Origin: an uncultured Flavobacteriaceae bacterium
Lineage (GTDB): Bacteria; Bacteroidota; Bacteroidia; Flavobacteriales; Flavobacteriaceae
Direction of reading: 5' to 3'
Assembly: GCA_943789465.1 (NCBI GenBank)
Contig: CALSUF010000001.1
Coordinates: forward strand, 248,001 to 312,000
DNA: 64,000 nucleotides
How positions within the stretch are numbered: position 1 is the first letter of the stretch; each line of letters starts with the position of its first letter. Of the stretch, positions 34,999-43,304 are shown piece by piece. Under the pieces are notes generated by a model that saw only the letters and a program-made list of their open reading frames with translations, had not been told where the DNA came from and did not search any database. Both the position numbers and the translations under genes were made by a program.

Positions 34999-36684
34999 TT
35001 AATTAAATATCTGTTTTAAAATTTGTTTCGTGATTATATAAGTTGGTTTTACACCGCTTGAGCCAAGACCACCTGATGCCAAGGTACTACCTGTTTCAAG
35101 AGGATTGTCACTAGCATAATAGGCGTATCGAACCTTAACATTAGGGTTGATGCTATGACGAACTTTTGAAGCTGCTTGTATTGCTTTTTGATAATGAGCA
35201 CCTTCCATTTCCAGTCCAATAACATTCCAAGTAGAATCATGGAAAAACTTAAGAAGATCTTTGTTTTGAAGAGACGTACCCAAAACGGTTACCATCGTAC
35301 CTTCAAAAACCTTTAAATCTTTTGTGTCAAAATCATCAAGAGTTAACTCATTTTTAAAAGGGTAATTATCCGCAGTTCCTTCAAAAATATGTGCCGATGG
35401 AATCATGATATCTCCTTTGGAACCTTCTAAAATACCCGCTTTGCCCATTATGGATATAGAGTCTACATTTAAATGGATGTTATTTTCAGTTGTTTTAAAC
35501 GGCTTTAATAGTTCATCAATCGTTTCGTAAGCTTGTTCGCCAAAAGCATAGTCCATAACAATAATTACAGGTGCCTCTTTTGTAGAATCAAACTCAAATT
35601 CAGTACTAGAAAAATCGATTTTTGCAGCATCAAAAATCTGAACATCTATATTGGTACCTGACTTGTCTTCTATAAAAATCATTCCTTCTTGCAACGCTAC
35701 TTGTTTTGTTTTATTGCGAAGCGCTTTATTTTCCTCTTTACTCAAAAGTTCATATACATTGAAAACACCATGCTTAGCACACTGGTCTTTGAGGGCTTTT
35801 GGTGCATGAAACGTATTCATAACACTGTGTAAGTTTGCAGAAATAATATGAATCGGACGATTGATTAGTTCCTGTTTTTGAAGCACTTCTTTAATCGTAT
35901 TTGCCCAAGATTCTCCATGAATATGATGCCCCAATCGCTCTCTCAGTACAGGGCTAAAACTGATGGTTCGTTTTGAATTATCAACAATTTCTTCAATTGC
36001 TCTCTTTCCTAGCCAATAAATAAGGTGTAAAAAATGATCGGATTGTTTTGGTGTTGAAAACTGGTCGTAAACCTCTAGAATTTCTTCAAAAGTTCTGCCC
36101 AAAATATTCCCTGTGTGTGTAATGGCTAACTCGCGCTCTTTTTGATTCAATTTTTTCTTTGAAAGGACTGCAGTTTCAAGCTTTATCCAATCTCTTGTAG
36201 TAGTCCCTTTGTCATCAATAACAACACGTTTAGCTATTTTATGGGACTCTATAAACATAAACGTTAAATGCGTCAATATATCATAAATCTCAGAACGCCC
36301 TCTAGTGATTTCAATATTCATTTGCTCAAAATCAATTCGAAAACAATTTCGACGTCTTTTGGAGGGAACGATGACTTCAAAGTGAGAATTTCCAAAGCCT
36401 TCAGCGCTCGTTAAGTTTATCAAAATACACTCTTCGATACCAATTGGCAAACGGTCGATTACATAAAGTAACCCTTCAAGCTCTGTTTTATCTCCTCCAA
36501 TAGATCCATATATTTCGGGACGTAATTGAAGTAATGCTTGGCGTAACGTTTCTCCCGAAACACCCATTGGCTTATAAAAACCCCTATTAAACAAATGACG
36601 CATCGTCAGGTACATACGCTCAATAGCATGAGAACTTTCTTGAGCTCTAGTTCGATTTATATTTTTGGTTTGAGATTTCTGCAT
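34999..36684 (-). CDS. DUF6909-type conserved flavobacterial protein
   Basis: The 561-residue soluble protein has a well-conserved N-terminal region, NRTRAQESSHAIERMYLTMR and FNRGFYKPMGVSGETLRQAL. The C-terminal third contains SIMGKAGILEGSKGDIMIPS and NVIGLEMEGAHYQKAIQAAS. These recall the phosphorylase/nucleosidase fold, where a Met-Glu-Gly-Ala motif binds ribose. The resemblance is my inference; no activity is established here. A TATATTTG box lies only 8 nt upstream of the ATG. It precedes the Wzz-like gene by 7 nt, so its promoter may drive the polysaccharide genes. Confidence 0.8.
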   Translation of the reverse strand: MQKSQTKNINRTRAQESSHAIERMYLTMRHLFNRGFYKPMGVSGETLRQALLQLRPEIYGSIGGDKTELEGLLYVIDRLPIGIEECILINLTSAEGFGNSHFEVIVPSKRRRNCFRIDFEQMNIEITRGRSEIYDILTHLTFMFIESHKIAKRVVIDDKGTTTRDWIKLETAVLSKKKLNQKERELAITHTGNILGRTFEEILEVYDQFSTPKQSDHFLHLIYWLGKRAIEEIVDNSKRTISFSPVLRERLGHHIHGESWANTIKEVLQKQELINRPIHIISANLHSVMNTFHAPKALKDQCAKHGVFNVYELLSKEENKALRNKTKQVALQEGMIFIEDKSGTNIDVQIFDAAKIDFSSTEFEFDSTKEAPVIIVMDYAFGEQAYETIDELLKPFKTTENNIHLNVDSISIMGKAGILEGSKGDIMIPSAHIFEGTADNYPFKNELTLDDFDTKDLKVFEGTMVTVLGTSLQNKDLLKFFHDSTWNVIGLEMEGAHYQKAIQAASKVRHSINPNVKVRYAYYASDNPLETGSTLASGGLGSSGVKPTYIITKQILKQIFN

Positions 36685-36692
36685 AACTAGTA

Positions 36693-36700
36693 CAAATATA
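36693..36700 (-). promoter_or_regulatory. Putative -7 box for DUF6909 and the polysaccharide genes
   Basis: TATATTTG on the minus strand matches TAnnTTTG and ends 8 nt before the DUF6909 ATG, implying a very short leader. The nearest -33 TTG is at 26 nt, slightly beyond the usual range. Confidence 0.5.
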
Positions 36701-36702
36701 CG

Positions 36703-38205
36703 TTAATTAGTCTGAATGTTTTTAGTCAACACGTCTGCGATCTTTCGATCATTTGATAATCGCGGAGTTTTGTTTTGACCCCCTAGCTTTCCGATGGTCT
36801 TCATGTAATTTTGGAAGCCCCCTTTTTGAACCTGAGTAATTTTTAAAGGCTGTAAGACTTTTCCTTGTATCAAATCCAAATAGTAACTATTTTGAAGTTG
36901 TAAAGCAGTATCAATTTGAGTAGCGAATACGTTAACATTAGAAGGTGGGTTGTCAAATTCAATAAACCACTCGTGGTATGGAAGCCCCTCATTAGGAGTT
37001 GTTTGAGGGGCAACTGTAAATTCACTCACGCTTACCTCTGTTGTTTTCAAAGCACTTAAAAGTGCCTGTTCGACTTCTTTAGCAATAACATGTTCGCCAA
37101 ATGCAGAGATGAAATGTTTGATTCGTCCGCTAACAATCACTCTAAAGGGTGTTAATGAAGTAAACTGTATCGTATCTCCAATATTATAAGCCCAAAGGCC
37201 TGCATTCGTTGAAATAATAATCACATAGTTGACTCCTATCTTAACATCTTTTAAAGTCAATCGAAGGGGGGAAGCATCAAAAAAAGTGTCTGCCTCTATA
37301 AATTCATAAAACATCCCCGAATCTAATTGAAGCAGCATTCCGGCTTCATTTTGCTGGTCTTGAAAGGCAAAAAAACCTTCACTAGCAGGGTAAAGCTCTA
37401 CACTGTCTACTTTTCTTCCAATTAAGCTTTCAAATTTAGAGCGGTAAGGCTCATAGTTAACCCCCCCAAAAATAAAAAGATTGAAGTTTTTAAATATCTC
37501 TCCAACTTTTTGACCTTTTTCTTCAACAAGCTTTTCAAAATACATTTGAACCCATGACGGAATACCTGCAATTACAGACATGTCTTTACTCAAAGTCTCC
37601 TGAACAATAGTATTTACCTTGGTTTCCCAGTCTTCAATACAGTTGGTTTCCCATGAAGGCAATCGGTTTTTTTGAAGGTATTTTGGAACATAATGTGCTA
37701 CAATCCCTGACAAACGTCCAAGTTGAATTCCGTTTTTGGTTTCGAGAACTGGACTTCCTTGCAAGAAAATCATTTTCCCTGTCACAATCTTAGAGTTTCC
37801 AGTTTGATGAATATAGAGTAAAATGGCATTTTTGGCCGCTTCAATGTGTCCTGGCATACTTTCTTTTGTAATCGGAATATACTTAGCGCCTGATGTTGTT
37901 CCTGAAGTTTTTGCAAAATACAAAGGCTTTCCTTTCCATAAAACATCTTCTTCACCTCTAACCACTTTTTCAACGTAAGGTTTCAAAGCTTCGTAATCCC
38001 GCACAGGAACGTGTTTAACAAAATCTTCGTGAGTGGTTATGTCTTTAAAATTATGATCTTTTCCAAATTGAGTAGAAGAAGCATCAGAAATCAAAGATTG
38101 AAAAACCCGTTCTTGAGTACTAATAGGGTTTGAAGCCCATCTGTTGATTTTATTATAAATTCTGGCCGCATAAAGTTTTGCGACAAATGCTTTAATTGAT
38201 GGCAT
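36703..38205 (-). CDS. GH3 auxin-responsive promoter family protein
   Basis: The 500-residue protein belongs to the GH3 branch of acyl-adenylate-forming enzymes. Visible features are FAKTSGTTSGAKYIPITKES, the phosphate-binding loop, then VELYPASEGFFAFQD, and VNYVIIISTNAGLWAYNIGD with the adenylate-contacting region. Plant GH3 proteins join amino acids to acyl hormones; bacterial substrates are mostly unknown. It lies between the M23 peptidase and DUF6909 genes, an order often conserved in Flavobacteriaceae. No signal peptide is present, so it should be cytoplasmic. Confidence 0.9.
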   Translation of the reverse strand: MPSIKAFVAKLYAARIYNKINRWASNPISTQERVFQSLISDASSTQFGKDHNFKDITTHEDFVKHVPVRDYEALKPYVEKVVRGEEDVLWKGKPLYFAKTSGTTSGAKYIPITKESMPGHIEAAKNAILLYIHQTGNSKIVTGKMIFLQGSPVLETKNGIQLGRLSGIVAHYVPKYLQKNRLPSWETNCIEDWETKVNTIVQETLSKDMSVIAGIPSWVQMYFEKLVEEKGQKVGEIFKNFNLFIFGGVNYEPYRSKFESLIGRKVDSVELYPASEGFFAFQDQQNEAGMLLQLDSGMFYEFIEADTFFDASPLRLTLKDVKIGVNYVIIISTNAGLWAYNIGDTIQFTSLTPFRVIVSGRIKHFISAFGEHVIAKEVEQALLSALKTTEVSVSEFTVAPQTTPNEGLPYHEWFIEFDNPPSNVNVFATQIDTALQLQNSYYLDLIQGKVLQPLKITQVQKGGFQNYMKTIGKLGGQNKTPRLSNDRKIADVLTKNIQTN

Positions 38206-38215
38206 TTTAATTGGT

Positions 38216-39082
38216 TTAAAAGTCGATAAAAGTAGATGGATTCAAGGGAATTCCATTGTTCCATAGTTCAAAATGTAAATGAGGTCCTGTACTTAGCTCC
38301 CCAGACGAACCAGAGATCGCAATGACCTCGCGTGCTTTTACAAATTCTCCCTGAGATTTGGTGAGAGATGAATTGTGTTTATATACAGAAATCAATTCAT
38401 CGCCATGGTCAATTATTATGACATAACTAGCGTCTGAAGTCCAAGACGCAAACAAGACACGCCCATCTGCAGTCGCTTTAATAGGGGTGTTTTTGGGAAT
38501 AACGATATCTACAGCAAAATGCTTTTCATTGATATCAAAATCGGAGCTTATAGATCCATTGACTGGTGGAAAAAACACGAAATCTGCAACTGTTGTAGCA
38601 GTTTGAAATAAATTATATTTGTCCTCATTGCTCACTTTGGCTCTTAATATTGAATCCGCTTTTGAAGGGTTTAAATCTAATACATCTGCATCAGCTTGAG
38701 CAGCTTTAAAAATAGAATCTTTGTTAATAACAACTGCACTAACTTCGCCCCTCAACACCTTTTTAACAGAACTAATATAAGCGTCGTTCATATAAACAAT
38801 ATCTAGTAAAGAGTCGGTTTTAAAATCCAGTTCCAATGCTTGCCTTTGGAGTGCTGTTGAAGAATATCCAGGGATGTATTCCCGAATAGGCGTAAACGCG
38901 ATAAGAACAGTTGTGACAGCTACTAATAAAATTGTAGTTAAAGAGCCCAAAACAAAAACATTCAGACGTGTTAGCTTGAATGCTAATCGTTCTTCAAAAG
39001 TATCTTCATTCAGTACCACTAAGCGGTATTTGTGAAGAAGTTTTTTTTGAAGCTTCTTTTTATTTATGGTTTTTCGGGTCAT
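38216..39082 (-). CDS. M23-family metallopeptidase (LytM-like), membrane anchored
   Basis: The 288-residue protein has a cytoplasmic basic N-terminus, one transmembrane helix (about residues 43-66), a linker helix and a C-terminal LytM domain. The zinc site is visible as HFAVD (His-x3-Asp) and GPHLHFELW. Such enzymes cleave peptidoglycan cross-bridges or regulate other hydrolases, acting in the periplasm. All expected metal ligands appear present, so it is probably active. A TAATTTTG box ends 8 nt before the ATG. Confidence 0.93.
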   Translation of the reverse strand: MTRKTINKKKLQKKLLHKYRLVVLNEDTFEERLAFKLTRLNVFVLGSLTTILLVAVTTVLIAFTPIREYIPGYSSTALQRQALELDFKTDSLLDIVYMNDAYISSVKKVLRGEVSAVVINKDSIFKAAQADADVLDLNPSKADSILRAKVSNEDKYNLFQTATTVADFVFFPPVNGSISSDFDINEKHFAVDIVIPKNTPIKATADGRVLFASWTSDASYVIIIDHGDELISVYKHNSSLTKSQGEFVKAREVIAISGSSGELSTGPHLHFELWNNGIPLNPSTFIDF

Positions 39083-39089
39083 TTCAGTA

Positions 39090-39097
39090 CAAAATTA
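39090..39097 (-). promoter_or_regulatory. Putative -7 box for the M23 peptidase gene
   Basis: TAATTTTG on the minus strand matches TAnnTTTG and ends 8 nt before the start codon, predicting an almost leaderless transcript. No -33 TTG at standard spacing. Confidence 0.45.
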
Positions 39098-39171
39098 AAT
39101 AAAAATTAAGCGATTCTTGTGTTTAAAGCGGACTAAAGTTTGAAATAACCTTTTATTTAAAGGATAATTAT

Positions 39172-39179
39172 TAACTTTG
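39172..39179 (+). promoter_or_regulatory. Putative -7 box for tatA
   Basis: TAACTTTG matches TAnnTTTG, 21 nt before the tatA ATG. A TTTG lies 29 nt further upstream, wider than the usual spacing. Confidence 0.5.
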
Positions 39180-39199
39180 TAATCTAAATTTATAACATT

Positions 39200-39385
39200 A
39201 TGAACATATACATGATACCTCTAGCTATCGGTGCGCCACAAATTATTTTAATTGTGGTTGTGGTTCTTTTGTTGTTTGGCGGTAAAAAAATTCCTGAACT
39301 TATGAAAGGATTAGGGGGCGGAATTAAAGAATTCAAAAAAGCCAGTCAAGAAGACACTGAAGACGCTGAAAAGAAAAAAGACTAA
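39200..39385 (+). CDS. tatA: Twin-arginine translocase subunit TatA/TatE
   Basis: The 61-residue protein has one transmembrane helix (about residues 13-26, [18 protein letters not shown]), the conserved [20 protein letters not shown] hinge and amphipathic helix, and an acidic-basic tail. TatA oligomers form the pore for folded Tat substrates. No tatC is in the window. A second in-frame ATG at residue 5 is possible. Its stop codon lies at the edge of a bidirectional terminator shared with DUF4837. Confidence 0.95.
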   Translation: MNIYMIPLAIGAPQIILIVVVVLLLFGGKKIPELMKGLGGGIKEFKKASQEDTEDAEKKKD

Positions 39386-39413
39386 ATAAATCCTGGCGAA
39401 GCTAGGATTTATT
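39385..39413. terminator. Bidirectional terminator between tatA and DUF4837
   Basis: A perfect 10-bp stem (aataaatcct / aggatttatt) with a possible GC extension and GAA loop lies between the convergent genes. T-rich sequence follows on the plus side (gtttta). The stem touches the tatA stop and contains the DUF4837 stop (39409-39411). Confidence 0.8.
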
Positions 39414-40386
39414 GTTTTATGGATATCGATTGAATAATCGCTTCTAATTCAAAAATATAATCTCGTTTTCCGACAGAAGGAGCATACACGAAACCTTCTA
39501 CAATCAAATAACGCCCATTTGTCTTATCTTCTATCCAATAATTGATGAAGGGACCAGACATAAATGCATCCTTTACTTGCCAAATACTTTTTGTTTCAAA
39601 GCTATTTAAATTCGCTACTTTAGTCTCACCAAAAAAAGGAGTGTACGCTTTTTCAGTCGTCATATAACTTCCATCTACGGGTCCTGAAATGTATTGCTTT
39701 CCTATAGAATCTCTCACTTTAATCACTCGTTTTGCGAGTGCTTCTTTTGTAGTGTTTTCTGTATAAGGAAGTGTGTAAAGCAATAAATTTACTGTTCCTG
39801 TTTTAGTGTCTCTGCGTAACCAGAAAAAATTATCAGATTGATTAGCTAAACGATAGATAGACGGAAACTGAATATTGATTCCGAGTTGTTTTGAGATAGC
39901 TGTTGAATTAAATAAAGATTTTTTGGTTCGACGTTGCTTTTCTTGGACCTCTTGCCTCTTAAAAGCCTTGACAATCTTATCTTGATTGGTCATGAGCTGT
40001 TCGCTAATTTCCTGATTGGTCATTCCACTAACCATGACCATCCGCTGAGGCGAAGCGTAAGGGTCTTTGTAAAATTTTGTAGCAGCAGCGATGCCTTTCC
40101 TGATTTTTAAAATAAGTCGTGTATTTTTTACAAACCCTGAAAAAACAGAAGAAGGTATTTGACGCAGTGTAAACTGTGGTTCATCTTGTGGAAGTCCATA
40201 TAAAGGAGCTCCAATTGTAGACCGAATCGTTTCGCCAACAGAAGTGTTCCATAAATCATTATCTATTACTACAGATAAATCATTAATATTTCCTGAGGAT
40301 TGTGGCTTATAAACTTGCTTGGTGTTTGAATCGTTACAAGCAGCTAAGATTAATAATAAACAAAACGCTTTCAGATAAAGTTTCAT
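39409..40386 (-). CDS. DUF4837 family lipoprotein
   Basis: The 325-residue product starts MKLYLKAFCLLLILAACNDS, a lipoprotein signal with Cys17. The conserved body includes VVIDNDLWNTSVGETIRSTI, GLPQDEPQFTLRQIP and NFFWLRRDTKTGTVNLLLYT, ending in a YIFELEAII segment. The family is restricted to Bacteroidota and its role is unknown. It lies 11 nt downstream of the LysM transglycosylase, and the pair is commonly conserved, so an envelope function is likely but unproven. Confidence 0.9.
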   Translation of the reverse strand: MKLYLKAFCLLLILAACNDSNTKQVYKPQSSGNINDLSVVIDNDLWNTSVGETIRSTIGAPLYGLPQDEPQFTLRQIPSSVFSGFVKNTRLILKIRKGIAAATKFYKDPYASPQRMVMVSGMTNQEISEQLMTNQDKIVKAFKRQEVQEKQRRTKKSLFNSTAISKQLGINIQFPSIYRLANQSDNFFWLRRDTKTGTVNLLLYTLPYTENTTKEALAKRVIKVRDSIGKQYISGPVDGSYMTTEKAYTPFFGETKVANLNSFETKSIWQVKDAFMSGPFINYWIEDKTNGRYLIVEGFVYAPSVGKRDYIFELEAIIQSISIKQ

Positions 40387-40397
40387 GAATTTGTATT

Positions 40398-41882
40398 TTA
40401 GTTAGAAATAATCAAGGTCATTCCTGGTTTTAAATGACTGTCCCAAATATCATTCCATTCTTTAAGGTTTTGGATAGAGACCCCTGTTAATTTGTTAGAG
40501 ATGCTCCAAAGAGAATCTCCAGGCTTCACTAAATAGGTTGATTTGTTAGACGTATTTATAGCTGTTTTTGTCGCTGTTTTTAATTTATTAAAAGTGTATG
40601 CCGTAGGATTTCGAGAGTAGATAGTAAGTCGCTGACCTATTTTTAAATCATTAGTTCGCAGTCCATTCCATTTTTTTATTTGACTCACTTTTACTCCAAA
40701 TTTTCGTGCAATCTTTCCTAAATAATCCCCTGACTTCACTTTATATCTAATTTTAGAATCGATTTCGAAAAACTGAGGTAAAGGCTTCTCTCTAGCCTCA
40801 AACTCTGTTTGTGCAGCCATATAAATTTGTGTTTCGTTTTGAACAAAATCACCAACTTTAACAAGTGGAAGTCTTAGGGTATAGGTTTTATCCTCTAAAA
40901 CAGGAATGATATCTAATTTGTAAGATGGATTTAGATGTTGCAAGATTTCAATTTTGGTGTCTGTAAATTCAGCTACCTGGTTCAAAGAAATCATTTGTTT
41001 CACGTGAATTGTGTCAGTTGTAATGATTGGAAGTTGATTTTTTTGAACTTGAAATCCGTGAGCTTCCGCATACTCGAAAAGATAAAAGGTTGCTAAAAAA
41101 GCAGGGAGATACCCCGCTGTTTCTCTTGGAAGAAACGGTCGGATGTTCCAATAATTTTGATACCCTCCAGATCTTCTAATTGCTTTTGTAACGTTTCCGG
41201 GGCCAGAATTATACGCTGCCAACGCTAGGTCCCAATCTCCAAATGTTTTGTATAACAACCTTAAGTATTTAGCAGCAGCATTGGTAGATCGCAAAGGGTC
41301 GCAGCGCTCGTCTACATAACTACTTACTTCAAGCCCGTATTGCTTTCCGGTGGCAAACATAAACTGCCAGAGCCCAGTTGCGCCCACACGCGACTTTGCT
41401 TGTGGTTTTAAAGCAGACTCAACAACTGCCAGATATTTGATTTCTAACGGAAGGTTGTGTTTATCCAAAACTTCCTCAAACATTGGGAAGTAATAATGAC
41501 TTCGACTTATTAATGTTTCAGTAGATCGTTTTCGATTCTTTAAATAGCCCTTGATAACACTTTCCAAAGCGGGATTATATGCTATGTTAAAGGGGGTTTT
41601 GGCGTCAAGAATGGCCAGTCGTTTTTTGAGTGTGTCCGTTGGTAATTCTGGATAGTAAATTGCTTCATACGACTGGTTGGCAACAACATTTGAAAGTGTA
41701 TCGTTGAGCGAATTATTGTATACTTCATTATGCCAACGTTCTTCAATTTTCTGAACACTGTTAAGACTCAAAGAATCAGAGTCAATAGTTGAAGTGTCAA
41801 CTACCGTTAAACTATCAATAATTTGACTGTGTAAAAAACCGCTAGTCAAGACTCCAAAAATTAGAAAGACTCTTAATTTCAT
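40398..41882 (-). CDS. Lytic transglycosylase with two LysM domains (MltD-like)
   Basis: The 494-residue exported protein has a signal peptide, an SLT domain (about residues 105-260) and two C-terminal LysM repeats. The catalytic Glu lies in VESALKPQAKSRVGATGLWQ, followed by YVDERCDPLRSTNAAAKYLR and LALAAYNSGPGNVTKAI. The LysM repeats contain YKVKSGDYLGKIARKFGVKV and YLVKPGDSLWSISNKLTGVS. It cleaves glycan strands with 1,6-anhydro ring formation; LysM binds peptidoglycan. It is cotranscribed with DUF4837. Confidence 0.95.
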   Translation of the reverse strand: MKLRVFLIFGVLTSGFLHSQIIDSLTVVDTSTIDSDSLSLNSVQKIEERWHNEVYNNSLNDTLSNVVANQSYEAIYYPELPTDTLKKRLAILDAKTPFNIAYNPALESVIKGYLKNRKRSTETLISRSHYYFPMFEEVLDKHNLPLEIKYLAVVESALKPQAKSRVGATGLWQFMFATGKQYGLEVSSYVDERCDPLRSTNAAAKYLRLLYKTFGDWDLALAAYNSGPGNVTKAIRRSGGYQNYWNIRPFLPRETAGYLPAFLATFYLFEYAEAHGFQVQKNQLPIITTDTIHVKQMISLNQVAEFTDTKIEILQHLNPSYKLDIIPVLEDKTYTLRLPLVKVGDFVQNETQIYMAAQTEFEAREKPLPQFFEIDSKIRYKVKSGDYLGKIARKFGVKVSQIKKWNGLRTNDLKIGQRLTIYSRNPTAYTFNKLKTATKTAINTSNKSTYLVKPGDSLWSISNKLTGVSIQNLKEWNDIWDSHLKPGMTLIISN

Positions 41883-41935
41883 TTTATAAAACCACTGTTT
41901 CTGTTAATATTATAATCTTACTTACTCCACTGAAG

Positions 41936-43123
41936 TTATTCAGAAATAGCCGCAATTCCAGGAAGTATTTTTCCTTCTAAGCTTTCAAGCATAGCACCTC
42001 CACCAGTACTCACATAGCTCACTTTGTTTTCGAAACCAAACTGCTTCACGGCTGCTACAGAGTCGCCACCTCCAACAAGTGAAAAGGCACCATTTTTCGT
42101 TGCTTCTGCAATAGAATCTCCTAAAGCGATTGTTCCGCTAGAAAATGTTTCCATTTCAAAAACACCTAAAGGTCCGTTCCATAAAATGGTTTTACATTGT
42201 TGAACCACGTCATGGAATATCACTTTTGATTTTGGGCCACAATCCAAACCTTGCCAATTTTCTGGAATCGCTCTCACATCTACAATTTGTGTGTTTGCAT
42301 CATTACTAAAATCATCCGCCGCCAACACATCTACAGGAATATGGATTTGAACGTTTTTAGCTTTTGCTTTTTCAAGAATTTCAAGTGCTAGTTCCATTTT
42401 ATCATCCTCACAAATAGAGTCTCCAACATGGCCGCCCTGTGCTTTTACAAACGTAAAAGTCATTCCGCCGCCTATAATTAAATGATCTACTTTATCTAAA
42501 ATATTATCTATAATCGTAATTTTTGAAGACACTTTAGCACCTCCTAAAATTGCCAAAACAGGCTTTTCTCCGGTTTGCATGACTTTATCAATACTTTCGA
42601 TTTCCTGAGCCAGCAAATTCCCAAAGCACTTATTTTCTTGAAAAAATTGTGCAATTATGGTGGTTGAAGCATGAGCTCTATGGGCTGTTCCAAAAGCATC
42701 GTTGATATAAAAATCTCCTAATTTAGAAAGCGCTTCTGCAAATCCAACATCCCCTTTTGTTTCTTCGGCATGGTACCTTAAGTTTTCTAACAAAAGAACC
42801 TGGCCAGGTTGTAAGTTCTCTGAAGCCTTTTGGGCTTCATCTCCTACGCAGTTACTTGAAAACAAAACTTGAACTCCTAAAATGGCCTCAAGGGTACTTA
42901 CAATATGACGCAATGAAAACTCAGACTCTTGAGCTGTTGGTCGGCCCAAGTGAGACATTAAAATACAACTCCCACCATCTTCTAACACCTTTAAAATAGT
43001 TGGTTTAGCTGAAACAATTCTCGTAGCATCAGCGACTTCGAATTGTGCGTTTAAAGGCACATTAAAATCTACGCGTATCAATGCTTTGGTGTTTTTAAAA
43101 TTTACGTTCTGTATGGTTTTCAT
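41936..43123 (-). CDS. pgk: Phosphoglycerate kinase
   Basis: The 395-residue glycolytic enzyme transfers phosphate between 1,3-bisphosphoglycerate and ADP. N-terminal ALIRVDFNVPLN and the substrate-binding SHLGRPTAQESEFSLRH and LRYHAEETKGD are present. ILGGAKVSSKI with the nucleotide-binding NGPLGVFEMETFSSGT and SLVGGGDSVAAVKQFG complete the fold. Length is normal. It has its own promoter-like box and is divergent from holB. Confidence 0.98.
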   Translation of the reverse strand: MKTIQNVNFKNTKALIRVDFNVPLNAQFEVADATRIVSAKPTILKVLEDGGSCILMSHLGRPTAQESEFSLRHIVSTLEAILGVQVLFSSNCVGDEAQKASENLQPGQVLLLENLRYHAEETKGDVGFAEALSKLGDFYINDAFGTAHRAHASTTIIAQFFQENKCFGNLLAQEIESIDKVMQTGEKPVLAILGGAKVSSKITIIDNILDKVDHLIIGGGMTFTFVKAQGGHVGDSICEDDKMELALEILEKAKAKNVQIHIPVDVLAADDFSNDANTQIVDVRAIPENWQGLDCGPKSKVIFHDVVQQCKTILWNGPLGVFEMETFSSGTIALGDSIAEATKNGAFSLVGGGDSVAAVKQFGFENKVSYVSTGGGAMLESLEGKILPGIAAISE

Positions 43124-43158
43124 TTTTTCGAGATAATATGGATTAATTTATAAAAATT

Positions 43159-43166
43159 CAAAGGTA
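43159..43166 (-). promoter_or_regulatory. Putative -7 box for pgk
   Basis: TACCTTTG on the minus strand matches TAnnTTTG, 35 nt upstream of the pgk ATG. No standard -33 TTG is visible. Confidence 0.5.
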
Positions 43167-43292
43167 AGTATTTCTTTTAGCCTATGAAAAGTCCGTTTGA
43201 GAAAGTTGTGGGCCAGGCTCTTGAAATTTACACATTAAAAATTTAGGGTTTGTGGACGTCTATATTTCCTAATAAGATTCAATTAAATCTGC

Positions 43293-43300
43293 TATCTTTG
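43293..43300 (+). promoter_or_regulatory. Putative -7 box for holB, 4 nt from the start codon
   Basis: TATCTTTG fits TAnnTTTG and ends only 4 nt before the holB ATG at 43305, so transcription would begin at or next to the start codon. This predicts a leaderless mRNA if the box is used. Confidence 0.45.
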
Positions 43301-43304
43301 TTTT

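Noticed and set aside
40996-41011. TGTTTCACGTGAATTG, 13 of 16 bases matching the parS consensus
   Set aside because: Lies within the LysM transglycosylase coding sequence, is not palindromic at its right end and differs from the form used at mnmG; probably chance.
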